The notes under the pieces: generated by a model
Told to the model about the DNA's origin: nothing
What the model saw: only the letters and a program-made list of their open reading frames with translations
The model's database searches: none
Assembly: GCA_958451615.1 (NCBI GenBank)
Contig: CAUDQR010000016.1
Span: 1 to 55,869, forward strand
DNA from: an uncultured Collinsella sp.
GTDB taxonomy: Bacteria; Actinomycetota; Coriobacteriia; Coriobacteriales; Coriobacteriaceae
Direction of reading: 5' to 3'
DNA length: 55,869 nucleotides
Program-made: the position numbers and the translations under genes
In this document: positions 17,422-25,094 of the stretch, piece after piece
How positions within the stretch are numbered: the stretch's first letter is position 1
Layout of the letters: each line of letters opens with the position of its first letter

Positions 17422-18317
17422 TGAAGCTCTCGCATGAGTCCAAGGTCCGCCTGGGCGTCGGTATCGGAGCGTTCGTGCTCATCATCGGGCTTATCTTTGG
17501 CACTTCGCGGATATTGTTTCATTTTGATGGCCCGTGGGATCTCGGCGATATTGCATCCGGTTTGTCCGGTATGGACGATGTGGTTGACGGGGACGATTCT
17601 TTGGATGGCGGTAACTATTCCGCTCAGTCTCGGCAGCTTTCGAGCGAAACGTTTGATGCCGACTCATTCCAGTCCCTTGACCTGGATGTGACATCGGGTG
17701 AGGTTGAGATCAAGTGCGTTTCCGGCGGGCAGGTGCGTGTCATCGAGAGCGGTCGTGTTGCAAAGGGGGTAGCTACCTACGATGCTGCCACTCAGAATCT
17801 GGCCGAGGTTAAGGGTTCTGCGCTCAAGATTCGCCAGTTCGATTGCGATGACGAGCGCGCCATTGACCGCACGGTTACCGTCGAACTGCCGCGCGAAGTT
17901 GCCGATAACATGGTGGGCATTACAGCGAATGTAGGATCGGGCGATCTGACGGTCACGGACATTGCGTGTCATGACCTCAACTTGACTTTGGACTCGGGAG
18001 ACATCGAGTTTGCGGGCACCGTAACCGACACCTTGGATGCCGAGGTCGGTTCGGGCGATGTGGCGTTCGAGCTCTACCAGGCCCCCGCGAAGTCGATGGA
18101 CGTAAGCGTGGGCTCGGGCGATGTGGAGATATCGGTTCCGAACTCTACGGGCTTTAAGGCGAGCCTCACCGTGGGCAGCGGTGACTTTGAGAGCGATTTC
18201 CTTCCGCTTGGCTACGATGGCGAGACCATATTGAATGCTGAATTCGACAACGGTGACAAGTCTGCAACGTATCGTTTTAAGGTCGGTTCGGGCGACATGT
18301 CGTTCGAATCGGTGTGA
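17418..18317 (+). CDS. Membrane-anchored DUF4097 beta-repeat protein
   Basis: 299 aa. An N-terminal membrane helix (about 11-33, VGIGAFVLIIGLIFG) is followed by an acidic linker and repeated beta-strand units with VGSGDLTV, LDSGDIEF, VGSGDVAF, VGSGDVEI, VGSGDFES and VGSGDMSF, spaced 20-30 residues apart. This is typical of DUF4097 putative beta-helix proteins. It is translationally coupled to the XRE-like membrane regulator (ATGA overlap), and a terminator follows. Probably an extracytoplasmic domain that acts with the regulator; the molecular role is unknown. Confidence 0.88.
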   Translation: MMKLSHESKVRLGVGIGAFVLIIGLIFGTSRILFHFDGPWDLGDIASGLSGMDDVVDGDDSLDGGNYSAQSRQLSSETFDADSFQSLDLDVTSGEVEIKCVSGGQVRVIESGRVAKGVATYDAATQNLAEVKGSALKIRQFDCDDERAIDRTVTVELPREVADNMVGITANVGSGDLTVTDIACHDLNLTLDSGDIEFAGTVTDTLDAEVGSGDVAFELYQAPAKSMDVSVGSGDVEISVPNSTGFKASLTVGSGDFESDFLPLGYDGETILNAEFDNGDKSATYRFKVGSGDMSFESV

Positions 18318-18363
18318 CATGCGGTTTTCGGAGATCGGTGCATATAGGCATGCTCTTTGATGG

Positions 18364-18401
18364 AGGCGCCGGGGCCGTGACTGGCTCCGGCGCCTTTGCC
18401 T
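18364..18401 (+). terminator. Terminator after the XRE/DUF4097 pair
   Basis: AGGCGCCGGGGCC (18364-18376) pairs with GGCTCCGGCGCCT (18383-18395) with one G-T wobble and is followed by TTGCCTTT. It lies between the DUF4097 gene and elp3. Confidence 0.75.
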
Positions 18402-18414
18402 TTACAATGGGGGC

Positions 18415-20322
18415 ATGGAACAGATTATTTTGAACATACTCGAGGCTCTGCGTCGCGGCGAGACCGTGGACGACAAGGCACTCGTCAAGCTGATACATGC
18501 CGAGGCGCGCCGTGAGGGCGCCGACAAACGCGATTTGGCCAAGCGCCGCCTGCTGCCGTTTTACCAGCGGGTGAAGCGCGAGGAGCCGGCTCGTTGGGCT
18601 GGATGGAATGTCGATGCCGATCTGGAACGCCAACTGCTGCAGGTGCTGCGTATGAAGCCGCGCCGAACGGCCTCGGGCGTGGCGACCATTACCGTCATCA
18701 CCAAGCCCTGGCCATGCTCGGGCGATTGCCTGTTTTGCCCCAACGATCTGCGCATGCCCAAAAGCTACCTGCACGCCGAGCCGGCGTGCGCCCGTGCGGA
18801 GCAAAACTGCTTCGATCCGTATCTGCAGGTGAGCGCCCGTTTGACGGCGCTTTCGCAGATGGGGCATGCGACCGACAAGATCGAGCTCATCGTGCTCGGC
18901 GGTACCTGGAGCGACTATTCGCAAGGGTATCAGGCATGGTTTATGTCGGAGCTCTTCCGTGCGCTCAATGATGATGCGGTGGCGGGCGTGGCGGCAAACC
19001 CCATGTTGGCGCGTCCGGGCATCAGCCGTGCCGAGGCGGGGCGCCTGCTCGATGACGCTCCCGCCGATGCCCTGCCGCCGGTGGTAACAGAGCGCCGCGA
19101 GCGCTATCGGGCTGCCGGCATTGCGACAGACGAGGCCAAGCTCGCTGCCGGCGTTGCCGACGAGCAGGAGCGTGTGGATGTTGCCGTGGGCGGCTATAAC
19201 CGCGCGGTGCGTCGTCTGTACGGCCCCGGTACGCCGTGGGGCGAGGTCACCGAGTGGCAGACGGCAACGATGGAGGAGCTCGAGCGTCAGCAGCGCATCA
19301 ACGAGACGGCGAAGCATCGCGTGGTGGGACTCGTTATCGAGACGCGCCCCGATGCCGTAACGCCGCAGGCCCTCACGCTTATCCGCCGTCTGGGCTGCAC
19401 CAAGATTCAGATGGGTATCCAGAGCCTCGACCAGCATTTGCTCGATATCAACGAGCGTCGCATTTCGGTGGCGCAGATCGAGCGGGCGTTTTCGCTTGCG
19501 CGCCTGTTTGGCTTTAAGATCCACGCGCATTTTATGCTCAACTTGCTGGGCGCCACGCCCGAGGGGGACAAGCGCGACTACGAGCGCTTTATGACCGAAG
19601 GGGCCTTTATGCCCGACGAGGTCAAGGTCTACCCGTGTGCGCTCATCGAGGGCTCGCGTCTGGTGGGCTGCTATGAGCGCGGCGAGTGGCGTCCCTATAC
19701 CGAGGAAGAACTGCTCGATGTGCTGGCCGATGACATCGTGGTGACGCCGGCGTTCTGCCGCATCAGCCGCATGATTCGCGACTTTAGCTCCGACGACATC
19801 ATGGTGGGCAACAAGAAGCCTAACCTGCGTCAGCTTGTCGAAAACCGCTTGGCGGCTCGTGGAGAAGGCGCGACGGTGCGCGAGATTCGCTATCGCGAGA
19901 TCAGCACGGCGGGTGCCGACTTGGATGGGCTGACCCTTGACGAGGGCGTGGCGTACGAGACGCCGGTGACGCACGAGCGCTTTTTGCAGTGGGTGACGCC
20001 GCAGGGCAAAATCGCGGGTTTTTTGCGCCTGTCGCTGCCCGATCGCGCGTTTGTTGCCGCGCATGCGGACGAGTTGCCGACGGCGCCGGACGAGGCGATG
20101 ATTCGCGAGGTGCACGTGTACGGCATGGCGGCGCGCATGGGAGATCAAGGCCAGGCGGCTCAGCATCATGGACTGGGGCGGTCGCTGGTGGAGCGTGCGT
20201 GCCAGATGGCGCGGGACGCGGGCTATGCGCGCATCAACGTGATCAGCGCGATCGGCACGCGTGAGTACTATCGTCATTTGGGTTTTTACGACCATGGACT
20301 CTATCTGCAAAAGGAGCTCTAG
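18415..20322 (+). CDS. elp3: tRNA uridine-34 carboxymethyl modification enzyme Elp3 (radical SAM/GNAT)
   Basis: Stand-alone Elp3 of 635 aa. The radical SAM domain carries the CX3CX2C cluster motif CSGDCLFCPND (Cys101, Cys105, Cys108), followed by MPKSYLHAEPACARA and IELIVLGGTWSDY. VVGLVIETRPDAV and KIQMGIQSLDQ are typical Elp3 core motifs. The C-terminal GNAT acetyltransferase contains QHHGLGRSLVERA and IGTREYYRHLGF. The enzyme uses acetyl-CoA and SAM to build cm5U at tRNA position 34. The spermidine-synthase-like gene starts directly at its stop codon, and a Trm9-like methyltransferase lies 2 kb upstream. Confidence 0.93.
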   Translation: MEQIILNILEALRRGETVDDKALVKLIHAEARREGADKRDLAKRRLLPFYQRVKREEPARWAGWNVDADLERQLLQVLRMKPRRTASGVATITVITKPWPCSGDCLFCPNDLRMPKSYLHAEPACARAEQNCFDPYLQVSARLTALSQMGHATDKIELIVLGGTWSDYSQGYQAWFMSELFRALNDDAVAGVAANPMLARPGISRAEAGRLLDDAPADALPPVVTERRERYRAAGIATDEAKLAAGVADEQERVDVAVGGYNRAVRRLYGPGTPWGEVTEWQTATMEELERQQRINETAKHRVVGLVIETRPDAVTPQALTLIRRLGCTKIQMGIQSLDQHLLDINERRISVAQIERAFSLARLFGFKIHAHFMLNLLGATPEGDKRDYERFMTEGAFMPDEVKVYPCALIEGSRLVGCYERGEWRPYTEEELLDVLADDIVVTPAFCRISRMIRDFSSDDIMVGNKKPNLRQLVENRLAARGEGATVREIRYREISTAGADLDGLTLDEGVAYETPVTHERFLQWVTPQGKIAGFLRLSLPDRAFVAAHADELPTAPDEAMIREVHVYGMAARMGDQGQAAQHHGLGRSLVERACQMARDAGYARINVISAIGTREYYRHLGFYDHGLYLQKEL

Positions 20323-21201
20323 ATGAACAAGCCGAGTGTTTCTGCCGGCGTCGTTGCCGGCGTTGCCCTGGGAGCCGCGGCGCTTGGTGCGGCCGCTGTC
20401 GCTGTTCGTGCTGCCTGTCTGCAGGTCGCGCGAACCCGCAATGGGTTGGCGCGTGTGAAGCGCGTGCACGATGAGCGCGGCGATGAGATTCGCGTGTTGG
20501 TGCAAGGCGGTGTCTACCAAAGTGCGAGTTACGTTGGCGAGCGCTGGGCGGAGCCCGTCTTTGCGTACTATCGCGCGTTTGACGACGTGTTTGAGGCCGA
20601 GGATGCTATGCGCGATGCTTATGGTCACGGTATCAGCCGTATGCTTATGCTGGGTGGCGGCGGGTTTGCCTATCCCAAATATGCGCTGGTGTCGCACGAG
20701 GGCCTGCGCATGGACGTCATCGAGTATGACGGAGAGATAACGCGCTTGGTGCGCCGTTGGTTCTATCTGGATGAACTGGAGCACGCGGTGGGCGATCGCC
20801 TGCGGGTGATAACCGCTGAGGCTCGCTCGTATCTGGGTGTGACGAGCGTGGGCCATCGTCGCTACGACGTGGTCGTGAGCGATTGCTTTGGCGGTGCCGA
20901 GCCCGTTCGCGAGCTGGCGACGGTTGAGGCGCTGCGCCTGGTGCGAGGCAGCCTGAGCCCCGGGGGTATCTACGTGGCCAATACTGTGAGCGCAAACGAG
21001 GGGAGCGATGTGACGTTCCTTCGCGACTGCGCTGCCACGGCACTCGAGGTATTCGTCCGCGCCTGGGTGGCCCCATGTGGCGATGCGAAGTTCGGCGGCG
21101 AGGAAAACTACCTGCTCATCGCCAGCGACGGCGACTACGCCTTTGCCGAAGCCGTGCCCTTCGACACCGACTTCCTCGGCACCGTTCTTCACGACAAGTA
21201 A
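20323..21201 (+). CDS. Spermidine-synthase-like protein with N-terminal membrane segment
   Basis: 292 aa. A hydrophobic Ala/Val-rich N terminus (about 7-32) looks like a signal anchor. The rest is a Rossmann-like aminopropyltransferase fold: MLMLGGGGFAYPK (SAM-binding-like), MDVIEYDGEITRLVRRWF, and YDVVVSDCFGG. The usual polyamine-site residues are not clearly conserved, so it is likely one of the spermidine-synthase-like proteins of unknown substrate. ATG 20323 abuts the elp3 stop, so the two genes are co-translated. Confidence 0.75.
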   Translation: MNKPSVSAGVVAGVALGAAALGAAAVAVRAACLQVARTRNGLARVKRVHDERGDEIRVLVQGGVYQSASYVGERWAEPVFAYYRAFDDVFEAEDAMRDAYGHGISRMLMLGGGGFAYPKYALVSHEGLRMDVIEYDGEITRLVRRWFYLDELEHAVGDRLRVITAEARSYLGVTSVGHRRYDVVVSDCFGGAEPVRELATVEALRLVRGSLSPGGIYVANTVSANEGSDVTFLRDCAATALEVFVRAWVAPCGDAKFGGEENYLLIASDGDYAFAEAVPFDTDFLGTVLHDK

Positions 21202-21228
21202 GTCTCCCCGTCCCAAAAAAGACTGGTC

Positions 21229-23673
21229 TTAGGCGTGGTCGCGCCAGCTGCGGACACGCTGCTTCATACCCTCGATGTCGAGCACGCCTTCGGCAAAGCC
21301 CTTGCGCACGAGCTCTTCGGGAACAAACTCGTCGTAGCGGTCAAAGTAAGGCACCTCACCAGGATAGACGAGCTCGATGGGATCGAAGTCCTTCTCGGCC
21401 TCGGCGGCGAGCACCTCAAAGAACGTCTCCTCGTCGGCCTTCATCTTAAACTGCATAAAGTACGGGCGTGACGGATCGAGCCCGCGAAGGCCCAGCTCAG
21501 CGGCGCATTTGATTTTAAGCATGCGCTCGAGTGCTAGGAAGGCGTAGCTGCCCAACCAGGGGAAGAGCACCCAGGTATCGCCGCCCAGGTTGATGAGCGG
21601 TTTAGTTCCCGCGCCCGAAATCTCGGCGGTATGACGAGCCTGCGCCAAACGAGCCCGTGCGTTACCCATAAGGTACGGATATGTTGCGTGCTCAGTGAGC
21701 GCTTGGCGCATGCGCTCGAGCACATGCGTGTTAATGTCTCCAGGGCAGTCGCCAAAGTAGGCCGGCACACGGCCCTTGACCTGCGTGGCAAAGACAGTGT
21801 GGCGCTTCCAGTCCACTTCCTCGACAATCCAGCAGTGTCCGGCGATGGCGATGCGCTCACCGGGCGGGGGCGGATTAACGATCGTGCCCAGCTCGGCCGA
21901 TTCGCTGCGAACGGTAAACTCCTCGTTTTCCTGGAACACGGCGTAGAACTTAAAGTTGTTGATGATGCGCTCGCCCGCGAGGCCCACGATGAGCCCACCG
22001 CCCTCGGTGACCTTGATATGGTCGATCTTAATGAGGTGATGTAGCAGCACACGGTAATCGTCTGCCGAGACACGGTGGAAATAGCTGAGCGTGAGCACGC
22101 GTTGGGCAAGTTCGGCCGGCGTGAGCTCGCCGGTGCTGGCGAGGGTCGACATGGTCTGGTGATAGAGCAGGCTGTAGGGGAGACGATCGAGCTCGGGCGG
22201 CTCGACCCACTTTTCCTCGCGATAGAGTTGTACGAGCGCGATACCCTGCAGGAGCTTCCAGGGAATGGTTTCGGGCATCATCGTGCGCGGCTCGGGTTCT
22301 TCCTCACGCATGACAAACCACATCTCGGGCGGAAGGTCGCGACGGCCTGTGCGCCCCATGCGCTGCAAAAAGGAGCTGACGGTAAACGGCGCATCGATCT
22401 GAAATGCACGCTCCAGGCGGCCGATATCGATACCGAGCTCCAACGTAGAGGTGGTGACGGTTGTCTGCGTCTGCTCCTCGTCGCGCATGAGCTCCTCGGC
22501 CGTCTCGCGTAGCGATGCCGAAAGATTGCCGTGATGGATGAGAAAGCGGTCGGGCTCGTGCCGGCTCTCGCAGTAGCTGCGCAGCATGGAGCACACGGCC
22601 TCTGCCTCCTCGCGCGAGTTGGCAAAGACCAGGCACTTGCGGCCGCGCGTATGCTCAAAGATATAGCCCATACCGGGGTCGGCGTTGTCGGGCGCCGTGT
22701 CGGTGGGGTTGAGAAGCGCCTGCTCGGTCGCTCGTGGGATGTCGACTTCGCCCTCGGGGGCCGAGGAAGTGCGACGGTCTTTGGGAGCGGCCTTGCCCCG
22801 CGCCTGCTCGCGACGTTGACGGCGTTCTTCATGTGCAAGCTGTCCGCTGTGGCACATGTCTTGTCCGGATGCGGGCAGCGCCGCGGGCGCCGCCGTCTCA
22901 ATGCGCTCGCATGCGAGCACCTCAGCTTCCTGTGGACCTGTGCCCATGAATCCCCGCTGCTGTGCCTGGGGACCCGAGTTGTAGAAGTGCTCCATGGAGA
23001 TGCGCCACACGCGGCGCGGTTCTTCAAAGCGGGGGATAACGCAGTCGCGTCCCGTTCCCTGTGAGAGAAAAGCGCCCGTGCGCTCGGGGTCGCCGATGGT
23101 AGCCGAAAGGCCAATGCGGCGAGGCTGTACGCCGGCCATGCGCGAGAGTCGCTCGATAAGGCAGAGCGTCTGTCCGCCACGGTCGCCGCGCATGAGCGAG
23201 TGGACCTCGTCGATGACGACGTAGCGCAGGTCGCAAAACATGCGCGGGATCGCCATGTGTTTATGGATCAGGAGCGCCTCGAGCGACTCGGGCGTAATCT
23301 GTAGGATGCCGCTCGGTTTTTTGATGAGTTTGGCCTTGTGTGATTGCGAGACATCGCCATGCCAGTGCCAGACGGGGATATCGGCTTCTTCGCATAGGTC
23401 GTTGAGGCGGACGAATTGGTCGTTGATGAGCGCCTTGAGGGGGCCAATGTAGAGGGCGCCCACGCTTGCGGGCGGGTTCTCCCAAAACTCGGTCAGGATG
23501 GGAAAGAAGGCCGCCTCGGTTTTGCCGGAAGCCGTTGATGCCGTCAGGAGCACATTGTCCTGCGTGTTGAAGATGGCATCTGCCGCCGCAACCTGGATAG
23601 AGCGCAAGCTCTCCCAATCGTGGGAGTAGATGAAGTCTTGGATAAACGGGGCATAGCGGTCAAAGGCGTTCAC
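21229..23673 (-). CDS. Lhr-like DEAD/DEAH-box helicase of the TerB-ATPase module
   Basis: SF2 helicase of 814 aa. Motif I is TASTASGKTEA (45-55), motif II DEVH (155-158), motif III LSATIGD (189-195), and motif VI QRMGRTGRR. An inserted Arg/Glu/Ala-rich segment (about 235-335) splits the two RecA domains. The domain 2 motif TSTLELGIDIG and the C-terminal region resemble Lhr-type and BREX BrxHI-type helicases. GTG 23673 is chosen because a perfect AAAGGAGG lies 5 nt upstream. It is the third gene of an operon after a TerB-N/TerB-C protein and a BrxD-like ATPase. Role inferred: DNA or RNA remodelling in defence or repair. Confidence 0.88.
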   Translation of the reverse strand: MNAFDRYAPFIQDFIYSHDWESLRSIQVAAADAIFNTQDNVLLTASTASGKTEAAFFPILTEFWENPPASVGALYIGPLKALINDQFVRLNDLCEEADIPVWHWHGDVSQSHKAKLIKKPSGILQITPESLEALLIHKHMAIPRMFCDLRYVVIDEVHSLMRGDRGGQTLCLIERLSRMAGVQPRRIGLSATIGDPERTGAFLSQGTGRDCVIPRFEEPRRVWRISMEHFYNSGPQAQQRGFMGTGPQEAEVLACERIETAAPAALPASGQDMCHSGQLAHEERRQRREQARGKAAPKDRRTSSAPEGEVDIPRATEQALLNPTDTAPDNADPGMGYIFEHTRGRKCLVFANSREEAEAVCSMLRSYCESRHEPDRFLIHHGNLSASLRETAEELMRDEEQTQTTVTTSTLELGIDIGRLERAFQIDAPFTVSSFLQRMGRTGRRDLPPEMWFVMREEEPEPRTMMPETIPWKLLQGIALVQLYREEKWVEPPELDRLPYSLLYHQTMSTLASTGELTPAELAQRVLTLSYFHRVSADDYRVLLHHLIKIDHIKVTEGGGLIVGLAGERIINNFKFYAVFQENEEFTVRSESAELGTIVNPPPPGERIAIAGHCWIVEEVDWKRHTVFATQVKGRVPAYFGDCPGDINTHVLERMRQALTEHATYPYLMGNARARLAQARHTAEISGAGTKPLINLGGDTWVLFPWLGSYAFLALERMLKIKCAAELGLRGLDPSRPYFMQFKMKADEETFFEVLAAEAEKDFDPIELVYPGEVPYFDRYDEFVPEELVRKGFAEGVLDIEGMKQRVRSWRDHA

Positions 23674-23754
23674 GGGGCCTCCTTTCAACAACGAATCTCT
23701 CAACGCGGCTGGCAACGGCTTGCTGCATTACTGCTTCAACGTTTGTCCAGATAA

Positions 23755-23791
23755 AACCTGCCAAAATAAACCTGTCCCTTTTTGGTAGGTT
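23755..23791 (-). repeat. Hairpin between ATPase and helicase genes
   Basis: AACCTGCCAAAA (23755-23766) pairs with TTTTGGTAGGTT (23780-23791) with one wobble. On the minus strand the hairpin starts within the ATPase stop codon and is followed by TTTATC. It could act as a partial terminator that lowers helicase expression relative to the upstream genes. The inner CAGG/CCTGTCCC recalls the 9649-9697 hairpin. Confidence 0.65.
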
Positions 23792-25094
23792 AGATGGTGA
23801 ACTCGGCGAAGTTACGCTCACCGCTTGCGGTGCCGGTGTCGCCTGTTGCTGCTGCCGGCGCCAGCGCGTCGCCGCCGACGCTTTGCAGCAGCTCGGCTAC
23901 GTTGGCGTCGGGGTTCTGGCACAGGATATCGAGCAGCTCGATAAAGTCGCGAATAACCTCACGCGGTGTTAGGTGCGTGTCGGCTCCCACGCGACCGAAC
24001 TCGATCTTGAGGAAGTCCACCAAGTCGTTTTCGGCAAGCGTGGGCGTCCAGCCAAAGTAGCCGGCATGGATCTGCATGAGTTTTTCGATGAGCACCAGCA
24101 ACTCCTCGTAGGTGAGCGGCTGCAGGCGGATGATGGGCGCGAGCATGTCCTTAAGGTCCTCGCGCGCAAAGCGGCCCTGAGCGAGTCGGCTGCGCAGGGC
24201 CTCGTAGGAGAACACGCCGCGGCGGCGGTCTTCGATGGAGGTTGGCGTGCCGCCCATGATCATGCCCAGGTACTGCGCCTTGCCCTGAAGTGTGTCGTTG
24301 TACATGGTCAGGATCTTCTCGTAGTTGTATTGGCGCGTGATGGCGTTGGGAATCTTATACAGATTCACGAGTTCGTCGATGAGCACCAGCATACCCTTGT
24401 AGCCGCTGCAGACCAAAAAGCGCGCAATGAGCTTAACGTAGTCGTACCAGTCGTCATCGCTGATGATGGTCGAGGAGCCCAGCTCGGCGCGTGCCTCGCT
24501 CTTGGTGCGGTATTCGCCGCGAATCCATTTGGTCACGCGGCTCATGGCCTCTTCGTCGCCCCCGGATGCGGCCATGCGATAGCGGCGGAGCATGCGGGTG
24601 AAGTCGAAGCCGTGGACCATCTCCTCGAGCGGGGCCAGTTGGGCATTGACGACCGACTCGTCGACGTCGGCACACGAGGCGACCCAGCGATCCAGAATAA
24701 GGTTGAGCGCACCGCCCTCGGGGCGCGTCTTGGTCGATATATTGCGGATGAGCTCGCGGTAGGTGGCAAGGCCCTGTCCCTGACCGCCCTGCAGGCGGCG
24801 CTCGGGCGACAGGTCGGCATCAGCGACGACGAATCCCTCGCCCATGGCGTGCGTGCGGATAGTCTGGAGCAAAAAGCTCTTGCCGGCGCCGTAACGACCG
24901 ACCAGAAAGCGGAAGCTCGCGCCACCGTCGGCGATGAGACTCAGATCGGTGAGCAGGGCGCGGATCTCGACCTCGCGCCCTACGGTGATGTAAGGAAGGC
25001 CGATGCGCGGGACCACACCGCCCTTGAGCGAGTTGAGAATGACGGCAGCGACGCGCTTGGGCACGCGAGGTGCTGCGGATGCGGTATCACTCAT
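23790..25094 (-). CDS. BrxD/DUF2791-like P-loop ATPase
   Basis: 434 aa ATPase. Walker A is GRYGAGKS (66-73) and Walker B is MLVLIDELVNLY (Asp240, Glu241). The segment MGGTPTSIEDRRRGVFSYEALRSRL (read as MGGTPTSIEDR then RGVFSYEALRSRL, about 280-304) is typical of the DUF2791/BrxD family of BREX ATP-binding proteins. Its start overlaps the end of the TerB-N gene by 8 nt, so the two are translationally coupled. The helicase follows. BREX genes pglX, pglZ and brxC are absent here, so this is not a standard BREX locus. Confidence 0.88.
   Translation of the reverse strand: MSDTASAAPRVPKRVAAVILNSLKGGVVPRIGLPYITVGREVEIRALLTDLSLIADGGASFRFLVGRYGAGKSFLLQTIRTHAMGEGFVVADADLSPERRLQGGQGQGLATYRELIRNISTKTRPEGGALNLILDRWVASCADVDESVVNAQLAPLEEMVHGFDFTRMLRRYRMAASGGDEEAMSRVTKWIRGEYRTKSEARAELGSSTIISDDDWYDYVKLIARFLVCSGYKGMLVLIDELVNLYKIPNAITRQYNYEKILTMYNDTLQGKAQYLGMIMGGTPTSIEDRRRGVFSYEALRSRLAQGRFAREDLKDMLAPIIRLQPLTYEELLVLIEKLMQIHAGYFGWTPTLAENDLVDFLKIEFGRVGADTHLTPREVIRDFIELLDILCQNPDANVAELLQSVGGDALAPAAATGDTGTASGERNFAEFTI

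Noticed and set aside
18277..21216. 979-codon open frame opposite elp3
   Set aside because: Antisense shadow of elp3 and its downstream gene.
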